From Streptomyces sp. RKAG290 (GTDB taxonomy: Bacteria; Actinomycetota; Actinomycetes; Streptomycetales; Streptomycetaceae): 64,000 nt of DNA. Positions 1 to 7,749 of the stretch are shown in pieces; position 1 is the first letter of the stretch; every line of letters starts with the position of its first letter. The position numbers and the translations under genes were made by a program. The stretch is from NCBI RefSeq assembly GCF_023701695.1, contig NZ_JAJOZC010000001.1:6757894-6821893 (forward strand), in the 5' to 3' direction. Under the pieces are notes generated by a model. That model was not told the origin of the DNA. It ran no database searches and saw nothing but the letters and a program-made list of their open reading frames with translations.

Positions 1-444
1 CTCGGTGATGTGGTTCTCCATGGCCGCCTCGATCTGGGCCGACGGAAGCGCGGTGACCCATCCGGGCAGCTGGCTGTGCCAGACGAGGGTGTGGCCGCGC
101 ACGGACTGGCCGTGCTGCCGCGCGAAGTCGGTGACCACGTCGCCCTTGGTGAAGTCGAACTGCCCCCGGGCCGGCTCGGTGGTGTCCCACTTCATGGAGT
201 TGCCCGGGGTGACCTGCCCGAACTCGGAGCCCAGCGTCGCCGCGTAGGCGGCATCGGGCAGTTCGGGATTGTCGGTGGCGGAGCCGAAGTACCTGCCCTG
301 GGCGGCGGCGAGTTCATGCAGCGTGCCCTGCTGGGCCGCTGTCGCCGGTCCGCCCGCCAGGCTGGTGGCGAGGGCAAGGGTGCCGACCAGCAGGGTCGGG
401 AGCCCTCTGGTGCGGCGGCGCCTACAGCGCTTCACCAAGCTCAT
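1..444 (-). CDS. secreted GH10 endo-1,4-beta-xylanase, 5' part
   Basis: This is the first 148 codons of a gene that runs off the left edge. The N-terminus is a long arginine-rich signal peptide (residues 1-36, ending near PATAA), so the enzyme is probably exported. The mature part opens with AAAQGRYFGSA, then has NSMKWDTTEPARG and RGHTLVWHSQLPGW, which are conserved N-terminal motifs of glycoside hydrolase family 10. GH10 enzymes cleave internal beta-1,4 bonds of xylan. The two catalytic glutamates would lie beyond the edge and cannot be checked. ATG at 444 is the natural start before the signal peptide. A perfect CebR-type palindrome lies 128 bases upstream, suggesting induction by cello-oligosaccharides. 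Family assignment is firm; substrate is inferred. Confidence 0.9.
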   Translation of the reverse strand, partial: MSLVKRCRRRRTRGLPTLLVGTLALATSLAGGPATAAQQGTLHELAAAQGRYFGSATDNPELPDAAYAATLGSEFGQVTPGNSMKWDTTEPARGQFDFTKGDVVTDFARQHGQSVRGHTLVWHSQLPGWVTALPSAQIEAAMENHITE

Positions 445-571
445 GACAAACGCCTTCCTCGGCCGGGCAGCTCGGAGCATTGCGGGGAGCGCGGCAGCGC
501 CCCGCAACGCCCTTGTGGCCACCCGGTGTTGGGGGAGAAGGGAGGGGAGTGGAGTGTGCAAGTCTTGATTG

Positions 572-585
572 TGGGAGCGCTCCCA
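572..585. promoter_or_regulatory. CebR-type operator box
   Basis: The 14-base perfect palindrome TGGGAGCGCTCCCA matches the known recognition sequence of CebR, the LacI-family cellobiose/cellotriose-sensing repressor of Streptomyces. It lies 128 bases upstream of the GH10 xylanase start, where it could control that gene. I see no convincing rightward gene next to it. Confidence 0.85.
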
Positions 586-783
586 AAGTGGCGTGGTGAT
601 AGGCACCTGTCAAGACTTAAATCACAACTGCCTTACGAGCGCGTTAACTCGGCCACGCAACGAACGGGCGCTCCATGGAGCCCAGTTGTGGCTCTGCGGG
701 GCCGTGCGCCGAACCCGGCCGGCGTGACGTTCACGGCCGGGGCGGCGGGTCGTCCGTCGCCGCTGGGTGACGGCCTGCGGGAG

Positions 784-804
784 CTCCTGTCGAGCGGACA
801 GGAG
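784..804. repeat. 8-bp perfect hairpin
   Basis: CTCCTGTC and GACAGGAG form a perfect 8-base stem around a five-base loop (GAGCG). It is not followed by a T-run and is not close to a gene end, so its role is unknown. Confidence 0.5.
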
Positions 805-1198
805 GTGTTCGCATGTGCACAGGGATGGTGCGGAGGGCGCTCCGCAGCGGTCCTGGCTCCGGGGCTGGGCGCGGATGCGGTCGGTGACGTACGCGAATCC
901 TGCGCCGATGCGGCATCGGTGCAGGCCTTCGTCGAAGGCCGGCGCCGTTCGCGGGGGCGCGGGTGCGGCGCCGTGGCGGGAGTGTCGGGGGAGAACCCCT
1001 GGCGGAAGAGGTACGTGAACGGGGCATCGTTACGGCGGAGTGTGAGCGCGCGATGGCGGTGGCGGACGGGCGCTTGCGGTCACCGGGGCACGGGGGGAAT
1101 CGGTCGCACGTGTCATGCCGTCGACGGAGAGCGACACCGGGGCCGTTCGGTGCGGGTGGGACGGCCGGGTCCGTGGGGCCTGGCCGGGCGCGACCGGC

Positions 1199-1214
1199 GT
1201 ACGCGACTGCGTAC
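1199..1214. repeat. inverted repeat GTACGC-N4-GCGTAC
   Basis: A perfect 6-base dyad with a 4-base spacer lies just beyond the 3' end of the leftward cupredoxin gene. The shape fits a transcription factor site, but no gene start lies within 100 bases to support a promoter role. Confidence 0.35.
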
Positions 1215-1270
1215 GCGCGAGCTGTCGCGCCGCCGGGGTTCCGGGGTGCGCGGCCGCGGACGCGGCCGTT

Positions 1271-1675
1271 TCAGCGGACCGTGAGTGATCCCTTCATGGT
1301 CGGATGGATCGTGCAGATGTAGGGATACGAACCCGCCCCGGCGGGAGCGGTGAAGGTGACCGTCTGCCCGGGGTTCACGTCACCCGTGTCGAAGGCCTTG
1401 GCGCGGGTGGCCGTCACGGTGTGGGCCGTGGCGTCCTTGTTGATCACGGTGACCCTGGTGCCGGGGGCGACGGTCAGGGCGGCCGGGTGGAACGAGAAGT
1501 CCTTGATGGTGATCAGTGCCTTGCCGCTCGCGGAGGGCGAGGACGGGCGCGGGGCCGGAGAGGTGGCCGACGAGGAGCCGCCGCCACCGCCGGAGCAGCC
1601 GGCCAGGGCGACCAGGCAGGCGGCCGACGCCACGACGGCGACGCGGACACGGGCGGGCAGCAGGGTGCGGAGCAC
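1271..1675 (-). CDS. cupredoxin-like lipoprotein
   Basis: A 134-residue exported protein. Residues 1-27 form a lipoprotein signal ending in the lipobox LAGC, so Cys27 should carry the lipid anchor. A Gly/Ser/Pro linker follows, then one cupredoxin fold from about residue 52. The type 1 copper ligands are visible: a His in TAHTV, and Cys-x-x-His-x-x-Met in CTIHPTM near the C-terminus. Such proteins shuttle electrons or handle copper on the outer membrane face. The start is GTG. The gene follows another lipoprotein gene on the same strand with only three bases between that stop and this GTG, so the two are probably co-transcribed. The redox partner is unknown. Confidence 0.85.
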   Translation of the reverse strand: MLRTLLPARVRVAVVASAACLVALAGCSGGGGGSSSATSPAPRPSSPSASGKALITIKDFSFHPAALTVAPGTRVTVINKDATAHTVTATRAKAFDTGDVNPGQTVTFTAPAGAGSYPYICTIHPTMKGSLTVR

Positions 1676-1678
1676 GGG

Positions 1679-2245
1679 TCAGTACCCTCCGGTTCCGGAC
1701 GACGGCGAGGACGAGGATGCGGACGGGGCGGGCTTGGTGATCTTGTTCCCGGTGGGGCCGACCACGTACCAGGCCGCACCGAATCCGTTCGATCCCTGGC
1801 CGTTGGTGTCACCGGCGCTCGTGTCTCCGGCGTAGTGGTACAGCGGGTGCCCGTTGTAGGTGATCTCCTTGCTGCCGTCGTCCCGTGTCGTGGTGCCCAG
1901 CAGGCCGGCCTGCACGCCCTTGCCTGCGACCGGCTTCCCGCTGACGGTCAGGGGCGGCCAGGCCTTCGCGCAGTCACCGTTGCAGGCCGACTTCCCCGAG
2001 GAGTCCGCCTCCCAGAGGTAGAGGGTCCGCCCGTCAGCGTCGACCAGGACGGTGCCGAGCGGAGTCGACGCGGACGCCACGGTGCCGGACGACGGCGCGG
2101 CGGAACCGGACCTCGACGTGGCGGACGCGGACGGTGAGGAGGAGGCCGCCCCACTGTCCCCGTCGCTGTCCGAACAGCCGCCGAGGGTGACGGCCAGCAG
2201 GCCCGCCACGATCATGGACCCGACTTTCCCTGCGCGGTTCCCCAT
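1679..2245 (-). CDS. lipoprotein with YxxxD secreted repeats (COG4315 type)
   Basis: A 188-residue lipoprotein. The signal peptide ends in VTLGGC. A Ser-rich linker leads to two repeats: LGTVLVDADGRTLYLWEAD followed by CNGDCAKAWPPL, and ITYNGHPLYHYAGD followed by GFGAAWYVV. This pattern is the 'predicted lipoprotein with conserved Yx(FWY)xxD motif' family, whose function is not known. ATG at 2245 is chosen because GAGGAG lies just upstream and the signal peptide starts there; the open frame extends further but is not protein-like. It stops just ahead of the cupredoxin gene, so both may serve one extracytoplasmic redox or metal task (inference). Confidence 0.8.
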   Translation of the reverse strand: MGNRAGKVGSMIVAGLLAVTLGGCSDSDGDSGAASSSPSASATSRSGSAAPSSGTVASASTPLGTVLVDADGRTLYLWEADSSGKSACNGDCAKAWPPLTVSGKPVAGKGVQAGLLGTTTRDDGSKEITYNGHPLYHYAGDTSAGDTNGQGSNGFGAAWYVVGPTGNKITKPAPSASSSSPSSGTGGY

Positions 2246-2508
2246 GGCGAACTCCTCGGGCCCGGCCGCCACTCCGGCAGCGCTGTGGCCCGAACTGTAG
2301 GGGCCGGGCCGCCCACCTCGGGGCAGGCGCTCGGTGGGTGCCGCCGACCGGCCCCGTCCGGGCGTACGCATGCTGTCACCGGTACTCCGACCGGACCCGC
2401 CCGCCGGGCCGGGCGGCGGAGTGCGCGGCGAGGCTGCTTGTCTCCGCGGCCGCCCCGGGGTGGTCTGGCCGGGTCCGCAAGCCCGTGCCACTGATCCGGG
2501 AGCCCGCC

Positions 2509-2898
2509 ATGCGTGTGCGCACCGCTCTTGCCGCCGCCGCCCTGCTCACCCTGGGCGCGCCCGTGCCCGCCGGGGCCGCGCCGTCCCCGGATCCGGGACG
2601 CGGGCTCTTCCTGACCGTCTCGGGCAGCGGGAACACCTGGATCCGCGGGGTCGCGCTGCACTGCCCGCCGGGCCCTGACGACCGGCACCCCGATGCGGCA
2701 GGTGCCTGTGCGGCGCTCGACGCGGCGGACGGCGACTTCGACGCACTCCCCGGCGATCCGCATCCGTGCACCGGCGAGCACGACCCGGTGACCGTCACCG
2801 CCGAGGGCTTCTGGCGGGGCGCGGCCATCGCCTGGCGGCGCACGTTCCCCAGCCCGTGCGCGATGCACGCGGCCACCGGGCCGGTGTTCCGCTTCTGA
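2509..2898 (+). CDS. subtilisin inhibitor-like (SSI family) secreted protein
   Basis: A 129-residue protein with a signal peptide (cleavage near residue 23, AGAA). The mature part carries SSI family landmarks: four cysteines at 52, 67, 87 and 117 that would form two disulfides, the HPDAAGACAAL segment, DPVTVTAEG, FWRG, and a C-terminal VF-F. SSI proteins bind and inhibit extracellular serine proteases. In Streptomyces SSI the reactive loop reads Cys-Pro-Met-Val, with Met as P1; the aligned positions here are Cys87-Thr88-Gly89-Glu90. Gly at P1 is unusual and may mean altered or weak inhibition. ATG 2509 directly precedes the signal peptide. The gene diverges from the lipoprotein pair. Confidence 0.9.
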   Translation: MRVRTALAAAALLTLGAPVPAGAAPSPDPGRGLFLTVSGSGNTWIRGVALHCPPGPDDRHPDAAGACAALDAADGDFDALPGDPHPCTGEHDPVTVTAEGFWRGAAIAWRRTFPSPCAMHAATGPVFRF

Positions 2899-2922
2899 GT
2901 CCGCCCGGGGCGCCGGGCCGGC

Positions 2923-3081
2923 TCAGGTCTCGCGAGTGGCGACCATTCCCATCGTGATCAGCCCCAGCACCACCCAGCCGAACCAGAGCCAGCCGTTGCT
3001 CCCCAGCGCCACTGTGTAGGCGGTGACCGCCACCAGTGCCCCTACGGTGAGTACTCCCATTGCCTTCGTGGATCCGGACAT
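2923..3081 (-). CDS. small membrane protein (52 aa)
   Basis: A 52-residue protein with ATG at 3081 and stop at 2923. It begins MSGSTKAMGVLTVGALVAV and has two predicted membrane segments (about residues 8-25 and 31-47) with a short loop between. It follows the CtaG-like gene by 66 bases on the same strand, so a role in the same respiratory membrane context is possible. I do not recognise the family. Confidence 0.75.
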   Translation of the reverse strand: MSGSTKAMGVLTVGALVAVTAYTVALGSNGWLWFGWVVLGLITMGMVATRET

Positions 3082-3147
3082 GCGCGCACGCTCCTCGCCG
3101 GCCGCGCGGCCGTGGATGCCATCGTCACCCCGAAGGCATGTCCACCG

Positions 3148-4098
3148 CTACTGTCCGCGCGCCTGCAACGAGGCGAGATACGCGTTGTACGCGTGCAGCT
3201 CCTGGTCCCCGTCCCGGTCCGCGGCGCGGTCCGAGCGCTTCGCCGTCCGCTGATCCGAGCGGTACCACTGGAAGACCAGCGCGAGCAGGACCAGCACCGA
3301 CGGGATCTCGCTGAACGCCCAGGCGATGCCGCCCGCCGCGTTCTGATCGGACAGGGCGTCGATGCCGAGGGACGCCGACGGGCTCTTGTAGACCTCGACC
3401 ATCGGCTGGGAGGCCATCATGAGAGCGATGCCGAAGAACGCGTGGAACGGCATTCCGGCGAACAGCTCCAGCATCCGCAGCAGGTATCCCGGGCGGTGCG
3501 GCCCCGGGTCGATGCCCATGATCGGCCAGAAGAAGACCAGGCCGACCGCCAGGAAGTGCAGCATCATCACCAGGTGCCCGGCCGTCGAGCCCATCAGGTA
3601 GTCGAACAGCGGGGTGAAGTACAGGCCGTACAGGCTGGCGATGAAGAGCGGGATGGTGAACACCGGATGCGTGACGATCTTCATGAACCGGCTGTGCAGC
3701 AGCATCAGCAGCAGCTCGCGCGGCCCCTTGTGGCCACGCGCCGCGACCGGCAGCGCACGCAGCGCCAGTGTCACAGGGGCGCCCAGCAGCAGCAGGATCG
3801 GCGACAGCATGCTGATCACCATGTGCTGCACCATGTGCACGCTGAACATGACCATGCCGTAGTCGTTGAGCTTGGTGCACATCACCAGGGCGATGGTCAG
3901 CACACCGATCACGAAGAAGACGATCCGGTTGACCGGCCAGCTGTCGCCGCGGCTGCGCAGCCGCATCACCGCGTACCCGTACAGGACCACCGCGAGGACG
4001 CAGCCGATCAGGAAGATCGGGTCCGCGGAGAACTGGAGCCCGCGTCCCAGCGTGAACGGCGGCAGATCCATGTTCATGCCGTGCCCGCTGTGATCCAT
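3148..4098 (-). CDS. CtaG-type cytochrome c oxidase assembly protein
   Basis: A 316-residue polytopic membrane protein (about seven hydrophobic segments) of the caa3-type CtaG family. It shows the typical SVHMVQHMVISMLSP and LHFLAVGLVFFWP segments. The N-terminus MDHSGHGMNMD is rich in His and Met and could bind copper, in line with the family's role in supplying copper for oxidase assembly. It is preceded by a strong terminator after phosphofructokinase, so it probably has its own promoter in the short gap. It is distinct from the Cox11-type CtaG. Exact function in Streptomyces is inferred. Confidence 0.85.
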   Translation of the reverse strand: MDHSGHGMNMDLPPFTLGRGLQFSADPIFLIGCVLAVVLYGYAVMRLRSRGDSWPVNRIVFFVIGVLTIALVMCTKLNDYGMVMFSVHMVQHMVISMLSPILLLLGAPVTLALRALPVAARGHKGPRELLLMLLHSRFMKIVTHPVFTIPLFIASLYGLYFTPLFDYLMGSTAGHLVMMLHFLAVGLVFFWPIMGIDPGPHRPGYLLRMLELFAGMPFHAFFGIALMMASQPMVEVYKSPSASLGIDALSDQNAAGGIAWAFSEIPSVLVLLALVFQWYRSDQRTAKRSDRAADRDGDQELHAYNAYLASLQARGQ

Positions 4099-4164
4099 CT
4101 GTTCACTCCCGATGGGGACGCCGGGACGTCCCCGTTTCGTGCCGGTTGTCCCGACCAGAGTAGA

Positions 4165-4198
4165 ACTGCCCCCGGCCGCGGTTGCGGCCGGGGGCAGT
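4165..4198 (-). terminator. intrinsic terminator after pfkA
   Basis: A perfect 15-base stem (4165-4179 with 4184-4198) with a GGTT loop, starting 19 bases beyond the pfkA stop codon. No long T-run follows, as is normal for Streptomyces terminators. Confidence 0.85.
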
Positions 4199-4216
4199 CT
4201 CAGTCCTCGGTGTCGT

Positions 4217-5242
4217 TCAGAGCACGCACTCGGCCTCGGCGTACCGCTCGGCCGGGACCGTCTTCAGGGTCTCCACGGCATCGGCGAGCGGCACCATCGT
4301 GATGTCCGTGCCACGCAGGGCCGTCATCATGCCGAACTCGCCGCGGTGCGCCGCCTCCACCGCGTGCCAGCCGAAGCGGGTCGCGAGGACCCGGTCGTAC
4401 GCGGTCGGGGTACCGCCGCGCTGCACATGGCCGAGGATCACCGGGCGGGCCTCCTTGCCCAGGCGCTGCTCCAGCTCGATCGAGAGCTGGGTCGCCACGC
4501 CGGCGAAGCGTTCGTGCCCGTAGACGTCCTTGACGCCCGACTCGAACTCCATGGAGCCCTCGCGCGGCTTCGCTCCCTCGGCGACCACGACGATCGCGAA
4601 CTTCTTGCCGGCCGAGAAGCGCCGGCCGACCAGCTCGGTCAGCTCGTCGATGTCGAAGGGGCGCTCGGGCACGACGATGGCGTGCGCACCGGCCGCCATG
4701 CCCGAGTGCAGGGCGATCCAGCCGGTGTGGCGGCCCATGACCTCGACGATCATGACCCGCTGGTGCGACTCGGCGGTCGTCTTCAGCCGGTCGAGGGCCT
4801 CGGTGGCCACGCCCACGGCGGTGTCGAAGCCGAAGGTCACGTCCGTGGAGGCGATGTCGTTGTCGATCGTCTTCGGTACGCCGACGATCGGCAGCCCGGC
4901 CTCGGACAGCAGATTGGCCGCCTTGAGCGTGCCCTCGCCGCCGATCGGGATGATCGCGTCGAGACCGAGGTCCGCGACATGGCCCCTGGCCTGCTCGACG
5001 CCACCGCGCAGATGCGCGGGCTGGACCCGGGAGGAGCCGAGGATCGTACCGCCACGGGCGAGGATGCCGCCGACCGCGTCCAGGTCGAGCTTGCGGTAGT
5101 CGCACTCCAGGAGGCCCCGCCACCCGTCGTGGAAGCCGACGACCTCGTCGCCGTGGTCGACCACAGCACGGTGGACGACGGAACGGATGACCGCATTGAG
5201 GCCGGGGCAGTCGCCGCCGGAGGTGAGCACACCAATTCGCAT
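4217..5242 (-). CDS. pfkA: 6-phosphofructokinase
   Basis: A 341-residue group A phosphofructokinase, which phosphorylates fructose-6-phosphate to fructose-1,6-bisphosphate in glycolysis. Visible motifs are the glycine-rich SGGDCPGLN near the N-terminus, GGEGT (101-105), PKTIDND (123-129, with Asp127 and Asp129 as catalytic and metal residues) and MGRHTGW (169-175). The pairing of Gly after GGE with Lys124 is the mixed pattern of actinomycete enzymes that are known to use ATP rather than pyrophosphate. ATG 5242 is chosen because MRIGVLTSGGDCPG is the normal N-terminus; upstream codons are not conserved-looking. A strong hairpin terminator follows. Streptomyces usually has more than one pfkA copy, so the paralogue number is not assigned. 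Confidence 0.95.
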   Translation of the reverse strand: MRIGVLTSGGDCPGLNAVIRSVVHRAVVDHGDEVVGFHDGWRGLLECDYRKLDLDAVGGILARGGTILGSSRVQPAHLRGGVEQARGHVADLGLDAIIPIGGEGTLKAANLLSEAGLPIVGVPKTIDNDIASTDVTFGFDTAVGVATEALDRLKTTAESHQRVMIVEVMGRHTGWIALHSGMAAGAHAIVVPERPFDIDELTELVGRRFSAGKKFAIVVVAEGAKPREGSMEFESGVKDVYGHERFAGVATQLSIELEQRLGKEARPVILGHVQRGGTPTAYDRVLATRFGWHAVEAAHRGEFGMMTALRGTDITMVPLADAVETLKTVPAERYAEAECVL

Positions 5243-5385
5243 TGCCCGGGAAACCTTTGCAACGTGGGCCGACGACCGGACCACGTCGTCCGGCTGGAAT
5301 CCCGCCACCCTACCGGCGCAGGGTGGCGGGATCGAACCGGGCGTCCGCCTGCTGGACTTCGCTCAGCTGAGCGAAATAAGCCTCA

Positions 5386-6114
5386 TCAGGCGGGCTGTGT
5401 GGCGGCGGCGATCCGCTCGGCGCGCAGCGCCTCGTACCAGCGGTCGTCGGTGGGCGGCAGCGCGTTCACGTCGAGGGCCAGCTTCAGCAGCAGGTCCGCG
5501 ATCAGCGGGTTGCGCGCCATCACGGGACCGTGCATGTACGTACCGAAGACGGTGTCGTTGTACGCGCCCTCGGTGCCGTCGCCGGTGCCGTTGCCCCGGC
5601 CGAACTGCACCCGGGCGAAGGGGCGCGCCGTCGGGCCGAGATGGGTGATGCCCTGGTGGTTCTCGAAGCCGGTCAGCGGCGGCATCCCGAGGTGCGGGTC
5701 GATGTCCGCGAGCACGTCGCCGACGCACCGCGCACCCTCGCCGCGGGTGGAGATCACGTCGAGCAGCCCGAGACCCTGCTCGCGCTCGCCGAGGTCGTTG
5801 ACGAACTCGTGCCCGAGGATCTGGTACCCGGCGCAGACCGAGAAGATGATCGCGCCGTTGGACGCGGCCCGGCTGAGACCGCCGTCGCGGCGCAGCCGCT
5901 CGGCGGCGAGCCGCTGCGGCCGGTCCTCACCGCCGCCGATCAGATAGATGTCGCCGGACGTGGGTACCGGCTGGTCGCTGCGCACGTCCACGCGCGACAC
6001 GTCGAGACCGCGCTGACGGGCCCGGCGCTCCACCACGAGGGCGTTGCCCTGGTCGCCGTAGGTGCTCAGCAGGTCCGGGTAGACCCACACCAGCCGCAGG
6101 CTGTTGTTGCTCAT
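5386..6114 (-). CDS. gatD: lipid II isoglutaminyl synthase, glutaminase subunit GatD
   Basis: A 242-residue class I, CobB/CobQ-like glutamine amidotransferase. The nucleophile Cys94 lies in FSVCAGYQ and the catalytic His195 in GTYMHGP. With MurT it releases ammonia from glutamine to amidate the alpha-carboxyl of D-glutamate in the lipid II stem peptide. The gene follows murT by 34 bases on the same strand, which is the usual pairing, and the two proteins should form a complex at the cytoplasmic side of the membrane. ATG 6114 (MSNNSLRLVWVYPDLLSTYG) matches family N-termini. Confidence 0.93.
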   Translation of the reverse strand: MSNNSLRLVWVYPDLLSTYGDQGNALVVERRARQRGLDVSRVDVRSDQPVPTSGDIYLIGGGEDRPQRLAAERLRRDGGLSRAASNGAIIFSVCAGYQILGHEFVNDLGEREQGLGLLDVISTRGEGARCVGDVLADIDPHLGMPPLTGFENHQGITHLGPTARPFARVQFGRGNGTGDGTEGAYNDTVFGTYMHGPVMARNPLIADLLLKLALDVNALPPTDDRWYEALRAERIAAATQPA

Positions 6115-6148
6115 GCTTCGTCCTCTCCGGAGGGGCCCGGGGCCGGGG

Positions 6149-7387
6149 TCAGTTGCCGACACGACGGCGCAGATCCTGGAAGGCGGTGTAGTTGGCGATG
6201 ACCTCGATGCGGCCCGGCGGCGCGTACTGCACTGCCTCGTCGAGGTTCTCGCAGACCCGGAAGTCGAGACCGGCCACCTCGAGGCGGACCGCGAGGTCCA
6301 GCTTGCGGTCGCCGAGCACGAAGATCGGGTGGCCCGCGAGCTGGGTGTAGTCCACGTCCCACAGCCAGGAGGTGTCCGTGCCGTCGGCCCCGCGGGCGTT
6401 GACGGAGAGGATCACCGGGGTGGGCGGCGGGTCGATCAGGGAGAACGTCTCCAGCCAGCCCGCCGGGTTCTTCGCCAGCAGGAGCCGCAGCTCACGGCCG
6501 AGGAAGGTGACCACGTCGTAGCGGCCCGCGACGGCCTGGACCTTGTACATCCGCTCCAGTGCGACCTGCGGCGGCACCCCGAAGACGGCGGCGACCGCGG
6601 CCGAACTGGTGGCGTTGGCCTTGTTGGCGCGGCCGGGCAGCTGGAGGTGGATCGGCCATGCCGAACCGTGCGGGTCCAGGACGTAGTCGCCGTGCAGGAC
6701 CCAGCTGGGTGCCGGGCGGCGGAAGCCGCACTCGCCGCAGAACCAGTCGTCGCCGGGACGCTGCATGACACCGCCGCAGGACGGGCACGACCAGGCGTCG
6801 TCCTTCCACGCCTGGCCGGCCGCGACCCACACCACGTTGGGGGAGGAGGACGCCGCCCAGACGATCAGCGGGTCGTCGGCGTTGGCGACGATCACGGCCT
6901 TCGAGCCGGACAGCCCCTCGCGCCACTTCTCGGCCAGCATCCGGGTCTCCGCGGCCCGGTCCAGCTGGTCGCGCGACAGGTTGAGCAGCGCGATCACCTT
7001 GGGCGTCGTGTCCCGGGCGACCCCGGCCAGGTACTTCTCGTCCACCTCGATCACGCCGTACTGCGCGTCCGAGCCGCCGGCCAGGGCGGAGGTGATGCCC
7101 GCGGGCATGTTGGCGCCGAGCGCGTTCGACACGACCGGGCCGGCGGCCCGCAGTGCCTCGGCGATCAGCCGGGTCGTGGTCGTCTTGCCGTTCGTCGCTG
7201 ACACGAGGATCACGTCCAGGTGCTGCGCGAGCCTCCCCAGCAGGTCGGGGTCGAGCCTCAGCGCAACCTTGCCGCCGATCACCGATCCGCTGCCCCGCCC
7301 GGCTGCCCGCGACACCGCCGCAGCGGCCTTGCCCGCCGTCACGGCCAGCTTGGCCCGCGGCGACAACGGCTCCGTGTTGCCTGCCAT
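6149..7387 (-). CDS. murT: lipid II isoglutaminyl synthase, Mur ligase-like subunit MurT
   Basis: A 412-residue Mur ligase homologue. The ATP-binding motif ATNGKTTTTR is at 64-73. A four-cysteine zinc ribbon inserted in the central domain (Cys201, 204, 217 and 220) is characteristic of MurT. A C-terminal DUF1727-type region follows, containing GRYDV and NYTAFQDL. The protein activates the D-Glu carboxylate with ATP and receives ammonia from GatD. It is the first gene of a two-gene operon. ATG 7387 is chosen at MAGNTEPLSPRAKLAV, with an AGGAGG site just upstream. A divergent promoter region of 362 bases separates it from the lyase gene. Confidence 0.94.
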   Translation of the reverse strand: MAGNTEPLSPRAKLAVTAGKAAAAVSRAAGRGSGSVIGGKVALRLDPDLLGRLAQHLDVILVSATNGKTTTTRLIAEALRAAGPVVSNALGANMPAGITSALAGGSDAQYGVIEVDEKYLAGVARDTTPKVIALLNLSRDQLDRAAETRMLAEKWREGLSGSKAVIVANADDPLIVWAASSSPNVVWVAAGQAWKDDAWSCPSCGGVMQRPGDDWFCGECGFRRPAPSWVLHGDYVLDPHGSAWPIHLQLPGRANKANATSSAAVAAVFGVPPQVALERMYKVQAVAGRYDVVTFLGRELRLLLAKNPAGWLETFSLIDPPPTPVILSVNARGADGTDTSWLWDVDYTQLAGHPIFVLGDRKLDLAVRLEVAGLDFRVCENLDEAVQYAPPGRIEVIANYTAFQDLRRRVGN

Positions 7388-7749
7388 CGTCCTAGATCCT
7401 CCTTGCATCGGTCCGCGCCCAGCCTATCGATGTCCGGCGCGGCGGCGGCACCGCGGCACCGCGCGGACCGTGGAGTTCCCGTGGAACTCCTTGCGGGTGA
7501 AGCAACACCATTTCGCTGGTCCGGCAAACATGCAGGTCAGAAGGGGTTCGACTTATCGGGGGCCGAGTCCCCTGTATTTCCCTGCCGGGATGGTGCCGGG
7601 AAGGCAGGTCCCTCGATGTCCGCTGTGTGAACACCGGCCGGTGCCGGGCAGGCCGTGGCCGGTCACGTTAAGTCGGGGTGACCGATGCCTGTGCAGCACG
7701 ACCGGCCCTACCGTCGATGACATCACCCCGCCTCCGGAAGGAACCTCGC
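7388..7749. other. divergent intergenic region
   Basis: This 362-base gap separates the leftward murT-gatD operon from the rightward propeller gene and should hold both promoters. No protein-like frame is seen. It contains a striking 8-3-8 palindrome (7472-7490) and a 12-base palindrome CACCGGCCGGTG at 7632-7643. Confidence 0.6.
7472..7490. promoter_or_regulatory. palindrome GGAGTTCC-CGT-GGAACTCC
   Basis: A perfect 8-base dyad with a 3-base spacer in the divergent promoter region, 85 bases upstream of murT and about 260 upstream of the lyase-like gene. It could be an operator for a dimeric repressor or an RNA hairpin in the murT leader. The regulator is not identified. Confidence 0.5.

Larger units (their letters stand above)
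586..1270. other. gene-poor intergenic region
   Basis: About 685 bases with no convincing gene on either strand. Open frames exist but are low-complexity Arg/Pro/Gly strings typical of GC-rich shadows. The stretch holds several small inverted repeats: 784-804, a 17-base near-palindrome at 924-940 (GGCCTTCG, T, CGAAGGCC) and 1199-1214. It may hold untranslated regulatory sequence or decayed coding DNA. Confidence 0.5.

Noticed and set aside
10..1284. Long open frame (424 codons) on the plus strand
   Set aside because: It runs antisense to the xylanase gene at its left end and then gives low-complexity Arg/Gly sequence; no family features or start signal.
3112..4302. 396-codon plus-strand frame rich in His, Gln and Asp
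   Set aside because: It is the complement of the CtaG membrane protein; hydrophobic codons read backwards give such residues.
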